Position numbers and translations under genes: made by a program. From Cyclospora cayetanensis (taxonomy: Eukaryota; Apicomplexa; Conoidasida; Eucoccidiorida; Eimeriidae), in NCBI RefSeq assembly GCF_002999335.1, contig NW_020312557.1:1-64000 (forward strand): a stretch of 64,000 nt of DNA, given 5' to 3'. Position 1 is the first letter of the stretch, and each line of letters opens with the position of its first letter. The notes under the pieces were generated by a model, which ran no database searches, had not been told where the DNA came from, and saw nothing but the letters and a program-made list of their open reading frames with translations. Shown in pieces: positions 24,201 through 36,219 of this stretch.

Positions 24201-25243
24201 GAAGAAGGAGAAGATGACGAGGAAATCGACAGCATTGAGCTGCCCCCTGAGGTGAGGGCATGAATTATGGGGTCTATAAGGCGTGCATTCAAGGAAGGTC
24301 TCGGGGATGAAGGGTTGCGCTCACGAATCCAGAGTTTTGCATTCGCGTGCCGTTGCCCTCTTGCCAGATAGTAAAGATCATGCATGCGAACATCGTACTG
24401 GCTGATGAAAGCCCTGCTCCACGAAGCCGGCCACCAAGTGAGTGCTTTCAAGAGCTTAGACTTCAGGGGTCTGCCCTGCTGTTAGCTGGCTAGCGAGTTG
24501 TCTTTGCAGCATGGCGTTAAGGCTTGCGAGCTGAAATGCACAAGGCCGTATCCAAGGACACCAGGGTTTGGAGCTCTAGTTCGAAATATATGCGGAATAT
24601 TGATTCAGGCGCTGGAACACCCATTAGCCGTGAGCGTGCGGAGGCACTCCGGCGAAAGGTTCAGTCTGTTGGCCGTCTGATGCGTGTCTTCAAGACCATA
24701 AGGTATGTGATCGCTGACCAATGTGTACATACACGCCGGGAAGACGGCAAGAGCGGGAGGGAGCCCGTTCCTTCACATCATCCTGCATCTGATGTGGCTC
24801 TATTTGCCGCTACTGGCGTCGGGGGCTTCGTAGGTGGTGACGCATATCGCGGCCTGCTGTCTATCGGATTTTGTCTTGCAGGGAAGAGAATGAACTGATC
24901 ATGCAGCTCAAGGGCTGCACACCGGGCGACCGGATACCAGTAGGGCTCCTTATCCAGGGACGGCAGGGTCTTCAAAACGGTGAGAATATCCTTTTTTTGA
25001 ATTATCTAGCTATAGCTCGGTTTTTAATTGGATTTTGCGCCATAGATATACCTGCACAAGCAGGCAGCTCGCTGCGAGGGGGTTTCCTTAAAATTGTATA
25101 TAGGCGGCTGGTTCAAGCGCATACTATAAGCCTTCGGCTTTTAAAGCGTGTGTGCTTTCACCGCAGAGCTAGAAAAGTTTCAGAATGCTAAGCAAATCGA
25201 CGCGATGAACGAAAGGCGGCCCGATGGGGCGTCCAAGCGTTGA
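21208..25243 (+). CDS. CnA: Calcineurin catalytic subunit A (Ser/Thr phosphatase 2B)
   Basis: Fourteen exons with matching phases: 21208-21330, 21679-21841, 22000-22075, 22322-22526, 22795-22878, 23033-23165, 23306-23472, 23604-23675, 23888-23993, 24163-24251, 24368-24437, 24522-24702, 24882-24979, 25167-25243; 547 residues. The PPP metal-site motifs are present: GDIHGQ (about 98-103), GDYVDRG (126-132), RGNHEC (157-162), LHGG (207-210), RAHEA (295-299) and [10 protein letters not shown]. After the core come the calcineurin B-binding helix ([18 protein letters not shown]), a calmodulin-binding segment ([17 protein letters not shown], to about 490) and an autoinhibitory segment ([16 protein letters not shown]) at the C terminus. 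This is therefore a complete Ca2+/calmodulin-regulated phosphatase. The exon 12 acceptor (TTAAG at 24,521) is the weakest call; the nearby TGCAG site would introduce a stop. Confidence 0.96.
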
Positions 25244-28200
25244 GCGATTACGGTTTAGGGCATCTCCACTCCGGAACATGTTTAAAATGGAAGAGCCAAA
25301 ATTCTAAGGTCGCCGGTGTGATTTTGCTCTCTGCCTCCTGTGAATACTTGTGGCCTGATGCAACAACGTTGGGCGTTCTGCGGTCCTGCCGGCTAGCTGG
25401 GGTTGAATCTGACTGGCTGTAGCTTTAGCAAGCCATGGTCGGTCGTGTTACGCTGCTAGAGGTAGCCTGTTTCACCATCTTACTTGCGGAGGTTGTGCCG
25501 CAGCATGGCATACATTGAGTAACGCTCCTCTGGCATCATGGTGGCCTGGCTAGATAGGAGCAGCACGGGCTGGCTAGATAGCAGGCTAGCTGTGGGAAGC
25601 TGTGAGCGTGAAAATCAAGTCTTCCTGTGGCGGGTCCACCTAATTCGCTGGGAGGCGGCCTTTGCCTGGTGCGATGTGAAGTTCTGGCGCACGAGGGACA
25701 AATCGTTGGGTCAGCACTGGTGTATAAATAAGGGCCCCCGTGGCTTTCACCTGCTGCGCGGGGACTCCCTAATGCTGTGGTTCTGTTCAGTAGAGGGGGA
25801 GGCCTTTTTCATGGCTGTTGCGTGGGTGATCTCCTAGTCATAGGACGTAGATTGCGGTCGAGCTGGGCGTCTTCATTGTTCTCTTGAAGTTGCATGGCGC
25901 CTTCACTCTGCCGCATGCATTCATCCATCTATGTATAATTCCGACGCGCAACTTTCGTATCTGGTGTACAGCCAGCCTAGTGAGTCTTCCTGTCCCCCCC
26001 TTAACTTTGCCGCGCAAGCGAACTGCGCTGAAACCTATCCTCAGCGGGCAGTGGCCTCGAACCGCAGGCTTAGTGGGCCCACTGACCCGCAGCAGAACAG
26101 GGGGTCTGTCCGCCGCGCTGGGACCTCTGCTGCGGGCTGGGAGCTAGGGGCCCCTCTAAGGTGTCTGGGGTGCAGTTATAAGAAAGGGCCCTAGAGAGCT
26201 CTCTGGCTGAAGCGCGGAGGGCCCCCACGGTCGAGGGGGGGAATATGCATGTGGGAGGGTTGCAGCTGCACCCGCAATATTCTTTGAAGCAAACATTTGC
26301 TAGGAAGTTCTAATCAAAAGAAAAGCCACCTCGGATGAAGTCTCGAGGCATCAGCGTCCGGTTTTTGCACGACAGATACGTTGACTGACTGCTGGCACGC
26401 ACCGACGGGCAGCGCTGCTGTTTTGTGAGTGCCTTGCGTATGGCGCTCTAGCTAGAATCGTAGCTGTTTGTGAGAAAGACAGGCAAGACACTCTCGATAC
26501 ATCCAGGGGCTGCAACACTGGACCAGCGCATATATACTTCCTGTGCTGCTGGGATGTGGCGGCGGGATGGCGGGAGCGGGGGGGCTGCGGGGCGAAGAAC
26601 AGGCAGGAGTACCGGAGAGTAGCAGAAGAGAATTGAAGGACCAAGAGGCCTCAGGTAGAACAGAGAGCTGCTTGCGTCGGCCGTTACGCCTTTTATTCAT
26701 GCAACGCGCATGAATGAAAGGTGTACACGCGGATGCATGCATAGACCTGCGTGTAAGTATCGCAGGGAAAAAACGGTGCGCGCTGCTGCTAGTCAGAGTA
26801 GGTGTCACGGCGCCTGGTATAGCAGTGACGTAAAATAAAGAGAAGGGACAGGCAATCCAGGATAAATGGGGCCGAGGGGATTTCTGTACTGCCACTACGA
26901 TCTACGGTACTTTCCGTTCCCCTTCTGTGCCGCTCGCTACCTATTTAGATACAAGCCCCTATAAATGCTTATTTCCTAGGCTGCCGTGTGAGGACTGCGC
27001 TAATGCGGCAGAAATCGGCAGAGGCAAGCGGACTGGCCACATTTTGGGCATGCAGCCCGCAGAGCGACTCCAGACTCTGCGGCCCTTCGGGCGCGTGCTC
27101 TGCAAGCAGCCACGGTCGCTGCAGTACGGCAGTCTTCAGGCAGGTTGTAGGCATCTAGGCAGTGCCAGATAGGACGCTGGTAACAGCGTTTAGATTCATT
27201 GTGTGGCGGGGTTGTTTGCACGTGGCAATGCACGGAGACGCAGGCAGCGCCACGGCTAAAGCTCCTGTGCGCTCCAAAGCCAGGAGAGTCTGCTCGGCCC
27301 CTGAGCAAGTCCCACTGGAAACGCAGCGCCTGCTTTAGGGGCTGCGCAGCCAGAGACATTCCTCCATGGCTCTGTTCGTGGCTGCCGTCATATGTCGCTC
27401 ACCGGCAGCAGCCTACCTAGCGGCGACCAGAAACTGACTAGCACCCCCCTTCGCGCTGGCCTACCCTATGATTTGCCATCTAGCTTCAATGCATTCCGTT
27501 GCCCGGCATTTAGTGCGATTACAGGAGAAAAGCAGCAGCGTGCTGCCGCTGCTCTTGCCTCAAACGCGGCCGTCCACTCGGTGAGAAGCGGGGGATGCCT
27601 AGGTGCCGATCGCCTTGGGGCATGCCTGCGATGACTCTAGAAAGTGCTTTCACTAAATACGACGCGCGCTGCACAACAACAATGTACGGGAATAGGCTGC
27701 GAAGCGCGCTTGAGTCTCCAGGGACCAGCCAGCAGACGTTGCATGCGCGCCAGCCCACGTTGTGGTTCCCGGCAGAGGGGCCCCTAAGGCGGAGGCCCCC
27801 TTCGGGGTAAATATACCACGGCAAGATTGCTCCAACTTCTGCTGGTGATAAGGGCTTTCTTAGCTTTCCGTCCGGTGGGCGAGGATTGTGCAGCGCACAC
27901 TTCGCGTTCCGGTCTGGCCCGCCGCCTGCTACCCTCGATTTTCCGCGATCTTCGTTTTGTGTTTTTGTTCCGCAAGTTGATCGCGGACTAACACCACGAG
28001 CGGCAGGCGTACACTGCTGGGAGCCTCCAGGAAGGGGCACCTGGACTTCCCACGCTCCCTGGCAACCCCCTTGACACTCTGCCCGCCAGGAGGCAGCGGC
28101 AGGTGCAGAAGTCTGCAGCGCGCCAGCCATGAGACGCTTCAGCGAATTCTGACCCTCACTGGGCTATTCGTCGCAGTTCGCAAAGCGCTTTGCTTCCAAC

Positions 28201-28501
28201 ACCCGCTTTCTCTAGAGAAAGCCGCTTTCTCTAGAGAAAGCCGTGCAGTCCATTCGTCCCCTCCCGCCTCGTTCCGCCGCTGCAGCGCACTGCGAGGGGC
28301 TTCAGCTCCATGAGCTGAAGCAGCCGGAGGGGCCTTCTGCCCGCAGCGGCTGCATCTGAGCCTAACCCCGAGCAGCAGCCTGCAGAGTGCCCTACGTCCT
28401 TCCAGGCTTTTTGGAGGGCGAAGACGGGGAAGACGATCTGGGGTGGTCCTTCCACGGAAAATGAGCGATGGGCATCCACTCGAAGCCTGTACAGCGCAGC
28501 C
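25244..28501. other. Intergenic, calcineurin to PIAS
   Basis: No gene is supported, although G+C-rich long frames (for example 27,519-28,130 minus) appear. A tandem pair of perfect 18-bp palindromes lies at 28,205-28,241, about 260 bp before the SUMO-ligase start. Confidence 0.5.
28205..28241. repeat. Tandem pair of 18-bp perfect palindromes
   Basis: GCTTTCTCTAGAGAAAGC occurs at 28,205-28,222 and again at 28,224-28,241, one base apart. Each copy is its own reverse complement. The position upstream of the PIAS start codon (28,502) would suit a dimeric protein-binding site, but no known factor is assigned. Confidence 0.75.
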
Positions 28502-29118
28502 ATGAGGTCTATTGAAGAGTGAGCGCCACGAAGCCTCCGGCGCCTTTTTCCCTTCCCCTCTCCCCTCCCCACAAGGCTCCGCCTACCCGCGTGCCGAAGA
28601 GCCGCCTCCAGCAAAGGGCAGCTTGGCTGCGTTGCGCTGGCGCATGCGAGGGGCACAGACCTGTCGCGATGGGGAAGCGCCTTCGTGTGTGATGCAGGCT
28701 GCATTGCCACACGGTGGCAGAGCTGAGTGCTGCCTGCCGCTCCCTGGGACTGCCGGTTAAGGGCCCTAAGCGAGATCTCGTTGGACGCCTCGTAGCGTTT
28801 GAAAAGTAAGCCCCACCCTCACCCTTTCTTTCTTCTCCCTTGGGCAGTTCTCGCTCGCTCTGCCTTCGCGCCACGCGAGCGCTGCAGAGCCCCCAACAAA
28901 GCGCGCAAACTCGAGAGCCACAGCCAACTACGGCGTGTGGCTTCCGCGCGTGCTGCTAGCAGAGAGAGCCGTGCACTTGCGAAATGGGGAAGAAGTAGGA
29001 ACGCGCGGACGCTCCAGCCGAGATGCGTGGTGCCAGGTGCCTGCCGCTGTGTCGCAGGACGAGGGGCCCCCTCCCCCCAGATATCTTAAGGCGCCGTCCC
29101 TACCACCGGCAACGTCCT

Positions 29119-29151
<33 letters not shown>

Positions 29152-32100
29152 CCTGCGAGTTCTCGCCAAGTCTTCGTGCATCCCGGAAACCCTGGAGAAG
29201 ACGCGCCTCCTGCAGACTTCCACCAGAGAGGGAAGCACCACCACTTCCTGCAGTTGCAGCAGCAGCAGCTGCTGCAACAGCATTACCACCTGCAGCAGCA
29301 ACTGCAGCAGCAGCAACAACTGCAGCAGCAACTGCAGCAGCACCAGCAGCAGCACCAACTGAGGCCCGGAGGCGGAGGACTCCCAGCTAGCCATGCAGCT
29401 AGCCACGCAGCTAGCCACCCCCACCACCCAGGGCCCCAAAAGCCCCGCAACGCCCTAACAGGCGCACACACGCGTATGCTTTCCGACTTTCTGCATCGCC
29501 TTGCAAGCAGCAGCGATCGTGGCATAGCAGCCAGAAGGGGCCTGGGATGTATGTGTGTGCGTGTGTGTTGTCTCTTGCGGACTTAGGGGGAGTTGCAGGA
29601 AGCAGCGATTGCATTTGCGGAAATCAGCTCTCTCCGCAGCAGCAGCAGCTGCTGCTGCAGCAGCAGGACCCCCTGATAAGCTGCTCCATATGCAGCACCC
29701 AAAGCGTATGTGTGCTGTTTGTCCCTCCAGTCGTCGCCTGCATGCGCCTCTCTTCCTGCTCGCGCGCTTGTTCTTGTTGGTGCTGAAGGCTGCCTTCGTG
29801 CCTCCTGCAGAGAGGCCCCTGTAAATGCGGTTGTGTGCGCCCTCTTCCATTGTGTGTTTTCGCGTTGCGTCTGGGTGCTGGCTTTGCGGGGGGGATGCTA
29901 GCTGGCCTTACGGAGTTGCTCTTTTTCGCTGCTTTTTGCGCCTTCTGACGCTTGCGTGTGGGAGCAGCACCGCTTGTGCTATGGCTTGCCGGATGGCCAG
30001 ACTGCTGCTTCGCCCGCCTTCGTGTGCGCGCTCTGCCACATCCGGTTGATGGATCCTTTTAATCCAGTGGTGAGTCGGCGCATGATTTTTTTTGCGGAGT
30101 GCTTCCGGTGTTTTTACCCGCGGGGCATCGTTTCTTCAGAAATGAAGGGGCATTTTTTTCTTGCCCCTTTATTCCCTTCCGAAGGAAACATTGCTTCTTT
30201 GCGTCCTCGCTCGCCTTCCTGCGTTGTGTCTTTAGATTCGCGTTTTCTTCGTTGGCGCGTCTCAAGACTGCCTTACGTTCTCGCTCGACGCCTCAGAGCT
30301 GAAGGCATGGCGAGCAGCTGCCAAGGAGGTCGTTGTGAGATGCTGCGAAGCGCTAACGCCAGTGAATATCCAAACGTGGCCTAGGACTGCGGAAATTGTC
30401 ATCAACGGACGGGTGCGTGGGGGAATCCGTGCTGCGCACATTTTTTCCGCCGCGGAAACCATACAGGCGAATGAGGGTGGTGGAAAGGGGGAGGCTGTCC
30501 TTGAGAGCAGTTCGACATTTTGAGGAGTTGCTATTTTTCTTCCTGAAGGGGGGCACTGGTGCTGGCTGCTGTGGGTGTTGGTGCTGGTGTGCAGCTGGAA
30601 GAGAGCGTCGCTGCACCTTCGTGGGAGCATAAGAGACGCGATACACCCATTGTGGTATCGTCATCAATACCGATCCTAACGCAGTTTCCCTGGGGTTGTG
30701 AAGGTCTTTCTTTTTGCCGTTGCCTTTCTAGAAAGCGGACTGAAGGAAGACACTGGCTGTGTTGGTGGTGGCGTTGCGTGTTTGCCTCCTGAGGGAGTCG
30801 CCTCCGTGGGCGTGTTTTTAGCGCACCTTTCGCGGGCTGAGTCGATCGATGCGCAAGGAGACTTCACTAGGGGCGCGGTATTACGATGCGTGTGGGGTGA
30901 GGACCGCGCGCGCATGGCGTTGGCGCGTATTTGAGGTGCATGCCTGCAGATATCGCAATACTTGCGGACTGGCGTGAATCAGATCGAGCTGCGCACTACC
31001 AATTATAGTCCAGAGTCGAAGCGGTTCTTCCTTGCAGTTGTTCTTGGAGAGACGAAGGGGCCAGAGGCCTTGCAGGTAAGAGGAGCGTATCGCGTTGATG
31101 CGTGGTGTGCAAGTGAATTCCACCCCCCAGCCCGTTACGTTTTAGGCACTCTTCTTGTCCACTCTCCATTCACGCTCCTCCTTCCCCCGCGGCGCCCAAT
31201 TGCCCGTTCTCTTTCCAGCTGCGCGCCGTCCGCCTCTTGTCGTGTGGCATCTCTGGCTGCACTTTTATTTTCTGGGAACTCCTTGGCCTTTGTTTTGCAC
31301 TGTCGTGTCCTTTACCGGACTGCAGTGCAATACAACGTCTCCCAGTGAGGCCCCTTGCTGTCGCTTGCGCGTTGCGCAGGCAGCCATTGCGGAGCGCCAC
31401 ACGCTGCCGCTTGCAGCGGCCAAAGCAAGGGCGCAGCAGCTGTTGCAAGGCCAGCAGCAGCAGCGGCAGTCGCAGCAGGGAGAGGAAAGCGAGGACGAAG
31501 AGGTCCAGTGCCTGGAAGTGGGCAGGCGTCTGAAGCTCCTGTGTCCTATTACCTTTACCCGGTGAGAAGTCGGCGGCCTCTCAGCCTGCCTGCCGCGCCG
31601 CCCTCAATCCGGGAGCAGGCAGGAAGCCACAAGACACGAGGGGAGCAGGCAGGAAGGCATAAGACACGAGGGGAGCAGGCAGGAAGCCACAAGACACGAG
31701 GGGAGCAGGCAGGAAGGCACAAGACACGAGGGGAGCAGGCAGCTTGTGAGGGTGCTCGGTGTGCACGAGTCTCGAAGCGACTCCTTCGCTGCGTCTCCCC
31801 GGATGCGTTTTAGCCTGATCCCCCGGAGTGGCAGCGGGCGATGCTGCGCGCAGAATCGAGGTGCCATGCAGGGGCAGACTCTGCAGGCATTTGCAGTGTT
31901 ACGATCTCGAGGGATTTCTCCAGGTGTCACGGGGCATGAAGGCCTTCAACAGTCGCTGGCGGTGCCCCCAATGCCATCTTGTGGTTCTCCCCCACGATCT
32001 AGTTGTTGACGGATTCTTTCTGTATCTCTTGAAGCAGACGGGGGAGGACGACACCGAGGTCGAGCTGCAAGCAGTAAGACGCATGCGCAGGGTGTCCGTC

Positions 32101-35084
32101 TCCCGGCTTGCGTTTCTCTAAAGCCTCGCCGCAGTGTGTTTCTAAAGAAGATTCGCGTCTCACGCGCCGTAGCCTGCGCGCTTACAGGCGGCTCATGCTC
32201 GGGGGAGCGTGCGGGAGGGACTGCCCTGGCCGACAATAATCGCAAATTCTTCTGTGTGAACGCGCGGCGTCTTCGGCTTTCTCGGTGCAGGACTTGTCTT
32301 TTCGCGTATTGTCAGACGAAGAGCTCAAGGCGGAATCCAAGAGAGCGGAGCAGCAGAGGCAGCTGGCGGCCGAGACTCTTCTCAAGCCCAAGGGAGAGGT
32401 ACGACTTTGGGCTTGGCGTGTAGTAGAGAGACGGGAGGGGGTGGCGGGGTGGGGAACGCGAGCAGGACGACGGCTGTCGGAGATTGTGACACCTCTACGG
32501 TACCTCGCACGCATGCACGTGTTGAGCTGCTGCATGTCTGGAGGCGCTGTGTGTGCTGGAGTGTTGCTGCAGGAGACTGAGCCCACCGGAAAAGTTGCCT
32601 TTGAAGTCGTTGAGATGCGTCCGTAGCACTTTCTAGTCCTTAGCCCCCCTACTCCCCCCCTCTGTATTTCTTTCCCACATCCTTAATTCTATGCACCTTG
32701 TCCTCAATTTTTTGCACCTCCTTTCTAAATTTCAAGCGCCTCCCTCCTAAATTCCAAGCCCCTCCCTCAGCCTTCATTCTATGTGCGAACCGTTATTGGG
32801 TAGAGTGGGCATGTCGTACCGTTGATTTGCGCAGTGAGCGACAGCGATACAGAAGCCGCTTCGGAGGCGCCTGCAGAATCATCCGCAGCAGCAGCAGCAG
32901 GAGATTCTGTGCCTTCAGTTACCTCTGAGGCTTTTGGCCAGCTTGCAGGTGGCTCCTCGGCCAGTAGCAGTCTCGTAGAGACTTCACACGGAGCTGTGAA
33001 GGAGGGGTCTTCTGGCGGTATGCCTGAAGGCGATGGCGATTCTGGCAGAACGCAGGGAGGCTGCAGGTCTGATGCCGATGCTGGCATCTCCAGCACCAGT
33101 AGGACCAGCAGCAGCAGCGGGTCTGATGAGGAGCAAGGTCAGCACGTCTGCTGTTGCTGCTGCTACAGCTGTGTTCGGGTGGGGTGTAGCCTTGCATCTG
33201 CTTGAGCCGAGCTGTGAAGAACTGAGGGTGTGAGTCTTGTACCGTGCCGTCCCTGCCTGCGCAGACGAGGAACCTTCGAAGAAGCGGCAAAGAAGAAGGG
33301 CGCCTGAAGGCTTTAGCGAAGAAGCAAAATCTCGCAGCAGAACTGAAGTGCTGTGCCTCTCTGATTCCTCGGATGACGAGCATCAACGGCAACAGTCTCA
33401 GCAGCACAAGACAGCAATGGAAAGCATAGCGGACGGAGATTCTAGAGCATCCACAGATCCTAACAGTAGTCCGCTCTCGCCACGGCAGCAACAGCAGCAG
33501 CAGCAGCAGTCTTCACAGCAGCTGTCTTCTGAAGGGAACGGGGGTGCAGCTGACGCCCCTATCGCATTGGACTCAGACACTGATGACGATGATCAGCAGG
33601 CACAGGCGAAATTGCGAGAGGCTTCTACCCCTGAAGGGAAATTGTTAGAGGCCTTTGCAGGGTCCATGTCTTCAGTAGTAGGGAGTGAAGGAGCTGCCGC
33701 ATGCAGCCACATCAGTAGCAGCAACACCATCGGTGGAAGAAGCGCATTCCCAGACGGCGGTTGTCAATGGCAGGCGGGTGCACCTACGGACGGCCTTGCA
33801 GAAAGGGATATTTCTGGTCCTGACGCAGATTCCCCAGCTGCAGCAGCGGATGCCGCTGGTAGTACACCAAGCAGCAGCAGCAGCAATAGCAGCAGCAGCA
33901 GTAGGACTGGGGAGCAGCTAGACATTGGAGTCGGCCTGCAGAATGAGGCAGCCGACGCTTCAGAAGCAGCCGCCTTGCTTGAAGAGATCGATTGGGTTGC
34001 AGCCTCTCAAGTTTCCATTGCAGGTGTTGGTGCGCCTCTCACCTCCACTCAGCTACCTACTGCTGATGCACTTGGCATAGCAGCAGCTGCTCCTACAGTA
34101 GGTGCTCCTGCAGTAGGTATTCCTACAGTAGGTGCTCCTACAGTAGCTGCTCCTACAGTAGGTGTTCCTGCAGTAGCTGCTTCTGCAGTAGCTGCTTCTG
34201 CACTAGATGCTCCTACAGTAGGTGCTCCTGCAGTAGCTGCTTCTGCACTAGATGCTCCTACAGTAGGTGCTCCTGCAGTAGGTGATCTTGCAGTAGGTGA
34301 TCTTGCAGCAGGTGCTCCTGCAGTAGGTGATCTTGCAGTAGCTGCAACTGCAGTAGCTGCTTCTGCAGTAGGTGGCGGTGTAGCGCTGCCGGGTGCTAGA
34401 GCAGCCAGCGAAGCAGCTGCTTGTACTGCCGCCCCTGCTGGCTCTTCACCACTTCCATCAGCAGTAGACAGTGCTGAGACGGCTGCTGCTTCTTCTTCGT
34501 ATGGCTTCGCGGCAGCAAACAACGGCCAACAGCAGCAGCAGCAGCAAGGAGAGCAGCAGCAGCTATTCGGTAAGGCAGACGGCCTGAGAGCTTTGCAGGA
34601 GAGATGCCAACAGGAACTTTTGCTGCGGCAACAACGGCAGGCGATAGACCCGCAGATGGAGCTTTTGCTTTTGCAGCATAACCGGTACGCTGCGATGCAA
34701 CGCCACCGCATTGTTGCTCAGCAGCTGCAGCAGCAGCAGCAGCAGCACGCAGCACCTTCCCAAGGATTGTATCCGTGGGCCTCTCAGCCGTTGTTGCTTG
34801 GAGGCATCGGAAGCCTGGGAGGGGCTGCTTCTCCGCATTCACCCCGTCAATGGCCGCCTCTTGCACATCAGCAGCAGCAGCAACAGCAACAAAGCGAAGC
34901 GCAAGCGGAAGTGCAGCCGCAGCAGGAGGCAACTCCACACCACATCCAACTGGCAGCGCGACTGCCTCAGCTTTTGAGTCTGAGGAATATCCCCAGCACT
35001 GCCCAAGCTACTATGAGGCATCTCCTCAACGCAGCACAGCAGCAAGCAGATGAATACACTAAGCAGCAGCAGCAGCAGCAGTAG
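28502..35084 (+). CDS. PIAS/Siz-type SUMO E3 ligase (SAP, PINIT, SP-RING)
   Basis: About 14 exons: 28502-28518, 28698-28805, 29058-?, probably one near 29640, ?-30069, 30299-30412, 30595-30654, 30950-31075, 31380-31561, 31854-32073, 32291-32398, 32573-32618, 32835-33137, 33265-35084. Exon limits between 29,400 and 29,960 are unresolved. The first exons encode a SAP DNA-binding motif (SLGLPVKGPKRDLVGRL). A PINIT region follows (CALCHIRLMDPFNPV, AEIVINGR, YLRTGVNQIELR). Then comes the SP-RING: LLCPITFTRIEVPCRG, CRHLQCYDL, WRCPQC, with its Cys/His zinc ligands. The protein should bring SUMO-loaded Ubc9 to nuclear substrates. The last exons carry the basic NLS KKRQRRR, candidate SUMO-interacting motifs, poly-Gln runs and VGAPA-like repeats. 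The SAP-to-SP-RING order is diagnostic of the family. Confidence 0.9.
29115..29360 (+). repeat. CAG-rich poly-Gln coding tract (PIAS exon 3)
   Basis: Runs of CAG/CAA in the frame fixed by the exon 2/3 junction phase (AA|G) read as poly-Gln interspersed with Leu and His. The alternative GCA frame would give poly-Ala. Such homopolymer runs are characteristic of Eimeria coding sequence. Confidence 0.75.
31611..31742 (+). repeat. 30-bp minisatellite in a PIAS intron
   Basis: Four copies of a 30-base unit starting GGGAGCAGGCAGGAAG and ending AAGACACGAG, at 31,611, 31,641, 31,671 and 31,701, plus a 12-base partial copy. Copies differ at one or two positions. The array sits wholly inside the intron between the two exons that together encode the SP-RING (31,561 to 31,854). 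Confidence 0.95.
34085..34375 (+). repeat. 15-bp coding repeats (VGAPA-like)
   Basis: About 18-20 units of GTAGGTGCTCCTGCA and variants in the last PIAS exon encode a five-residue pattern of small hydrophobic residues (VGAPA, VAASA, VGDLA, LDAPT). The reading frame is kept throughout. The variation looks like expansion by slippage or unequal exchange followed by point change. Confidence 0.9.
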
Positions 35085-36219
35085 CAGCAGCAGAGTCTTC
35101 AGCCATGAGGCAAGCGACGAGCACCGGGAGCTTTGGACCCCTGCGATGGCCAGCAAGGCAGTAGTGGCAAGCAAAGCGGCATGCGCTTCTTGGCGTGGAG
35201 AGAGACGAAGGGGCAGCAGCATGCATGTAGCTGCTCTTACTGGCTCAGTGTGCACGCGGGCATGGTTTTGGCAGGAACGCGGGCGCGTCTTATGGTGTGC
35301 GTACAGATATTAGCATATGTATACATACATTCCTGCTCGCCTTCTAGACCTTTATATATTTTATATACATATATATATATATATATCCATGCGGTGTCCT
35401 GTTGACGCTCCACATAAGGGAAGGTCGTTTGCTGCCTTTCTCAGCAAAGTTACTTCGGGGATGTCTCTTGACGTATCTCTGTAGCCCTCGTATTTCGTCC
35501 GTATCATGCGCGCTGCGAGGGCACTTCACGGGGCTTAAAAGAGCTTTTCTTCGGTTTCTTTCCAAGGTCTTTCGCGGTTCTTTGTTCCTCTTCATCCAGA
35601 AATTTAAAAGGGAATGTTGCTTCAGATTTGCCTGGCCGCTCTCTCTTGCCTTGCTTCGTAATCAGACTGTCGCGCGATTCGGCCCTAGGAATTGGGGCAG
35701 GCAACATACGCTTAGTCAGTGGGTCGTGCTGTCGAGCTGCCTCAGAAGGCATAGAGGGAAAACTCCACCCGCGAGACGGTTGGGGGAGAGGGGGTGTCAC
35801 CAACAAAACTGCTCTCCAGCTAGCCACCCATAAACGGACAGACGCAGTAGAGAGTGCGGACCGGGAGGCCCCTCGCAGCCATGCGCTTAGGCCTTCTTGG
35901 ATACAAAGTCTTGATGGATTTTAACCACGCGCTTAGGGGTCCATTGCACACAAGACATTACTAGGGAGGATGCGATGCTGGGAATTTGCGGCTGATGGCT
36001 GCTGGCTGGCCCTGGGGTAGCACACCCGTAAGAATCTCTGTGGGGAGACACGCATGGCGCCACATCCAATACAAGACGTAGCACGAAGTACCTCTGCCAT
36101 CCTGCCCATCTGGCTCAAGGGTTCCGCCATGAGGAGCTAGGGCAGGGAAAGAGGGGCGCCTTTGTGGGGGCAACACTTGAATTTCTATCGAAATTGCATA
36201 GAGTCTGACGTGAGGTATG
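35085..36219. other. Intergenic, with AT microsatellite
   Basis: 3' flank of the SUMO ligase followed by unassigned sequence. An AT-rich microsatellite of TATA/TATACA units lies at about 35,347-35,386. No gene is supported. Confidence 0.5.

Noticed and set aside
26351..26895. Overlapping minus-strand frames of 97 and 147 codons
   Set aside because: Pro/Ser/Cys-rich translation without recognisable motifs; judged chance frames in intergenic DNA.
27519..28130. 203-codon minus-strand open frame
   Set aside because: High G+C makes long chance frames likely; the product has no domain, no sensible composition and no supporting splice pattern.
28935..29390. Poly-Ala reading of the first PIAS repeat exon
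   Set aside because: The SAP exon ends in phase 2 (AA), and the acceptor at 29,058 then forces the poly-Gln frame; the Ala frame would require another acceptor and soon ends.
34049..34711. 220-codon minus-strand open frame opposite the PIAS last exon
   Set aside because: It is the antisense of the VGAPA-like repeats; repeat periodicity keeps the reverse frame open without coding evidence.
35347..35390. TATA-rich run as a promoter element
   Set aside because: It is a simple AT microsatellite downstream of a gene, with no start codon or gene oriented from it.
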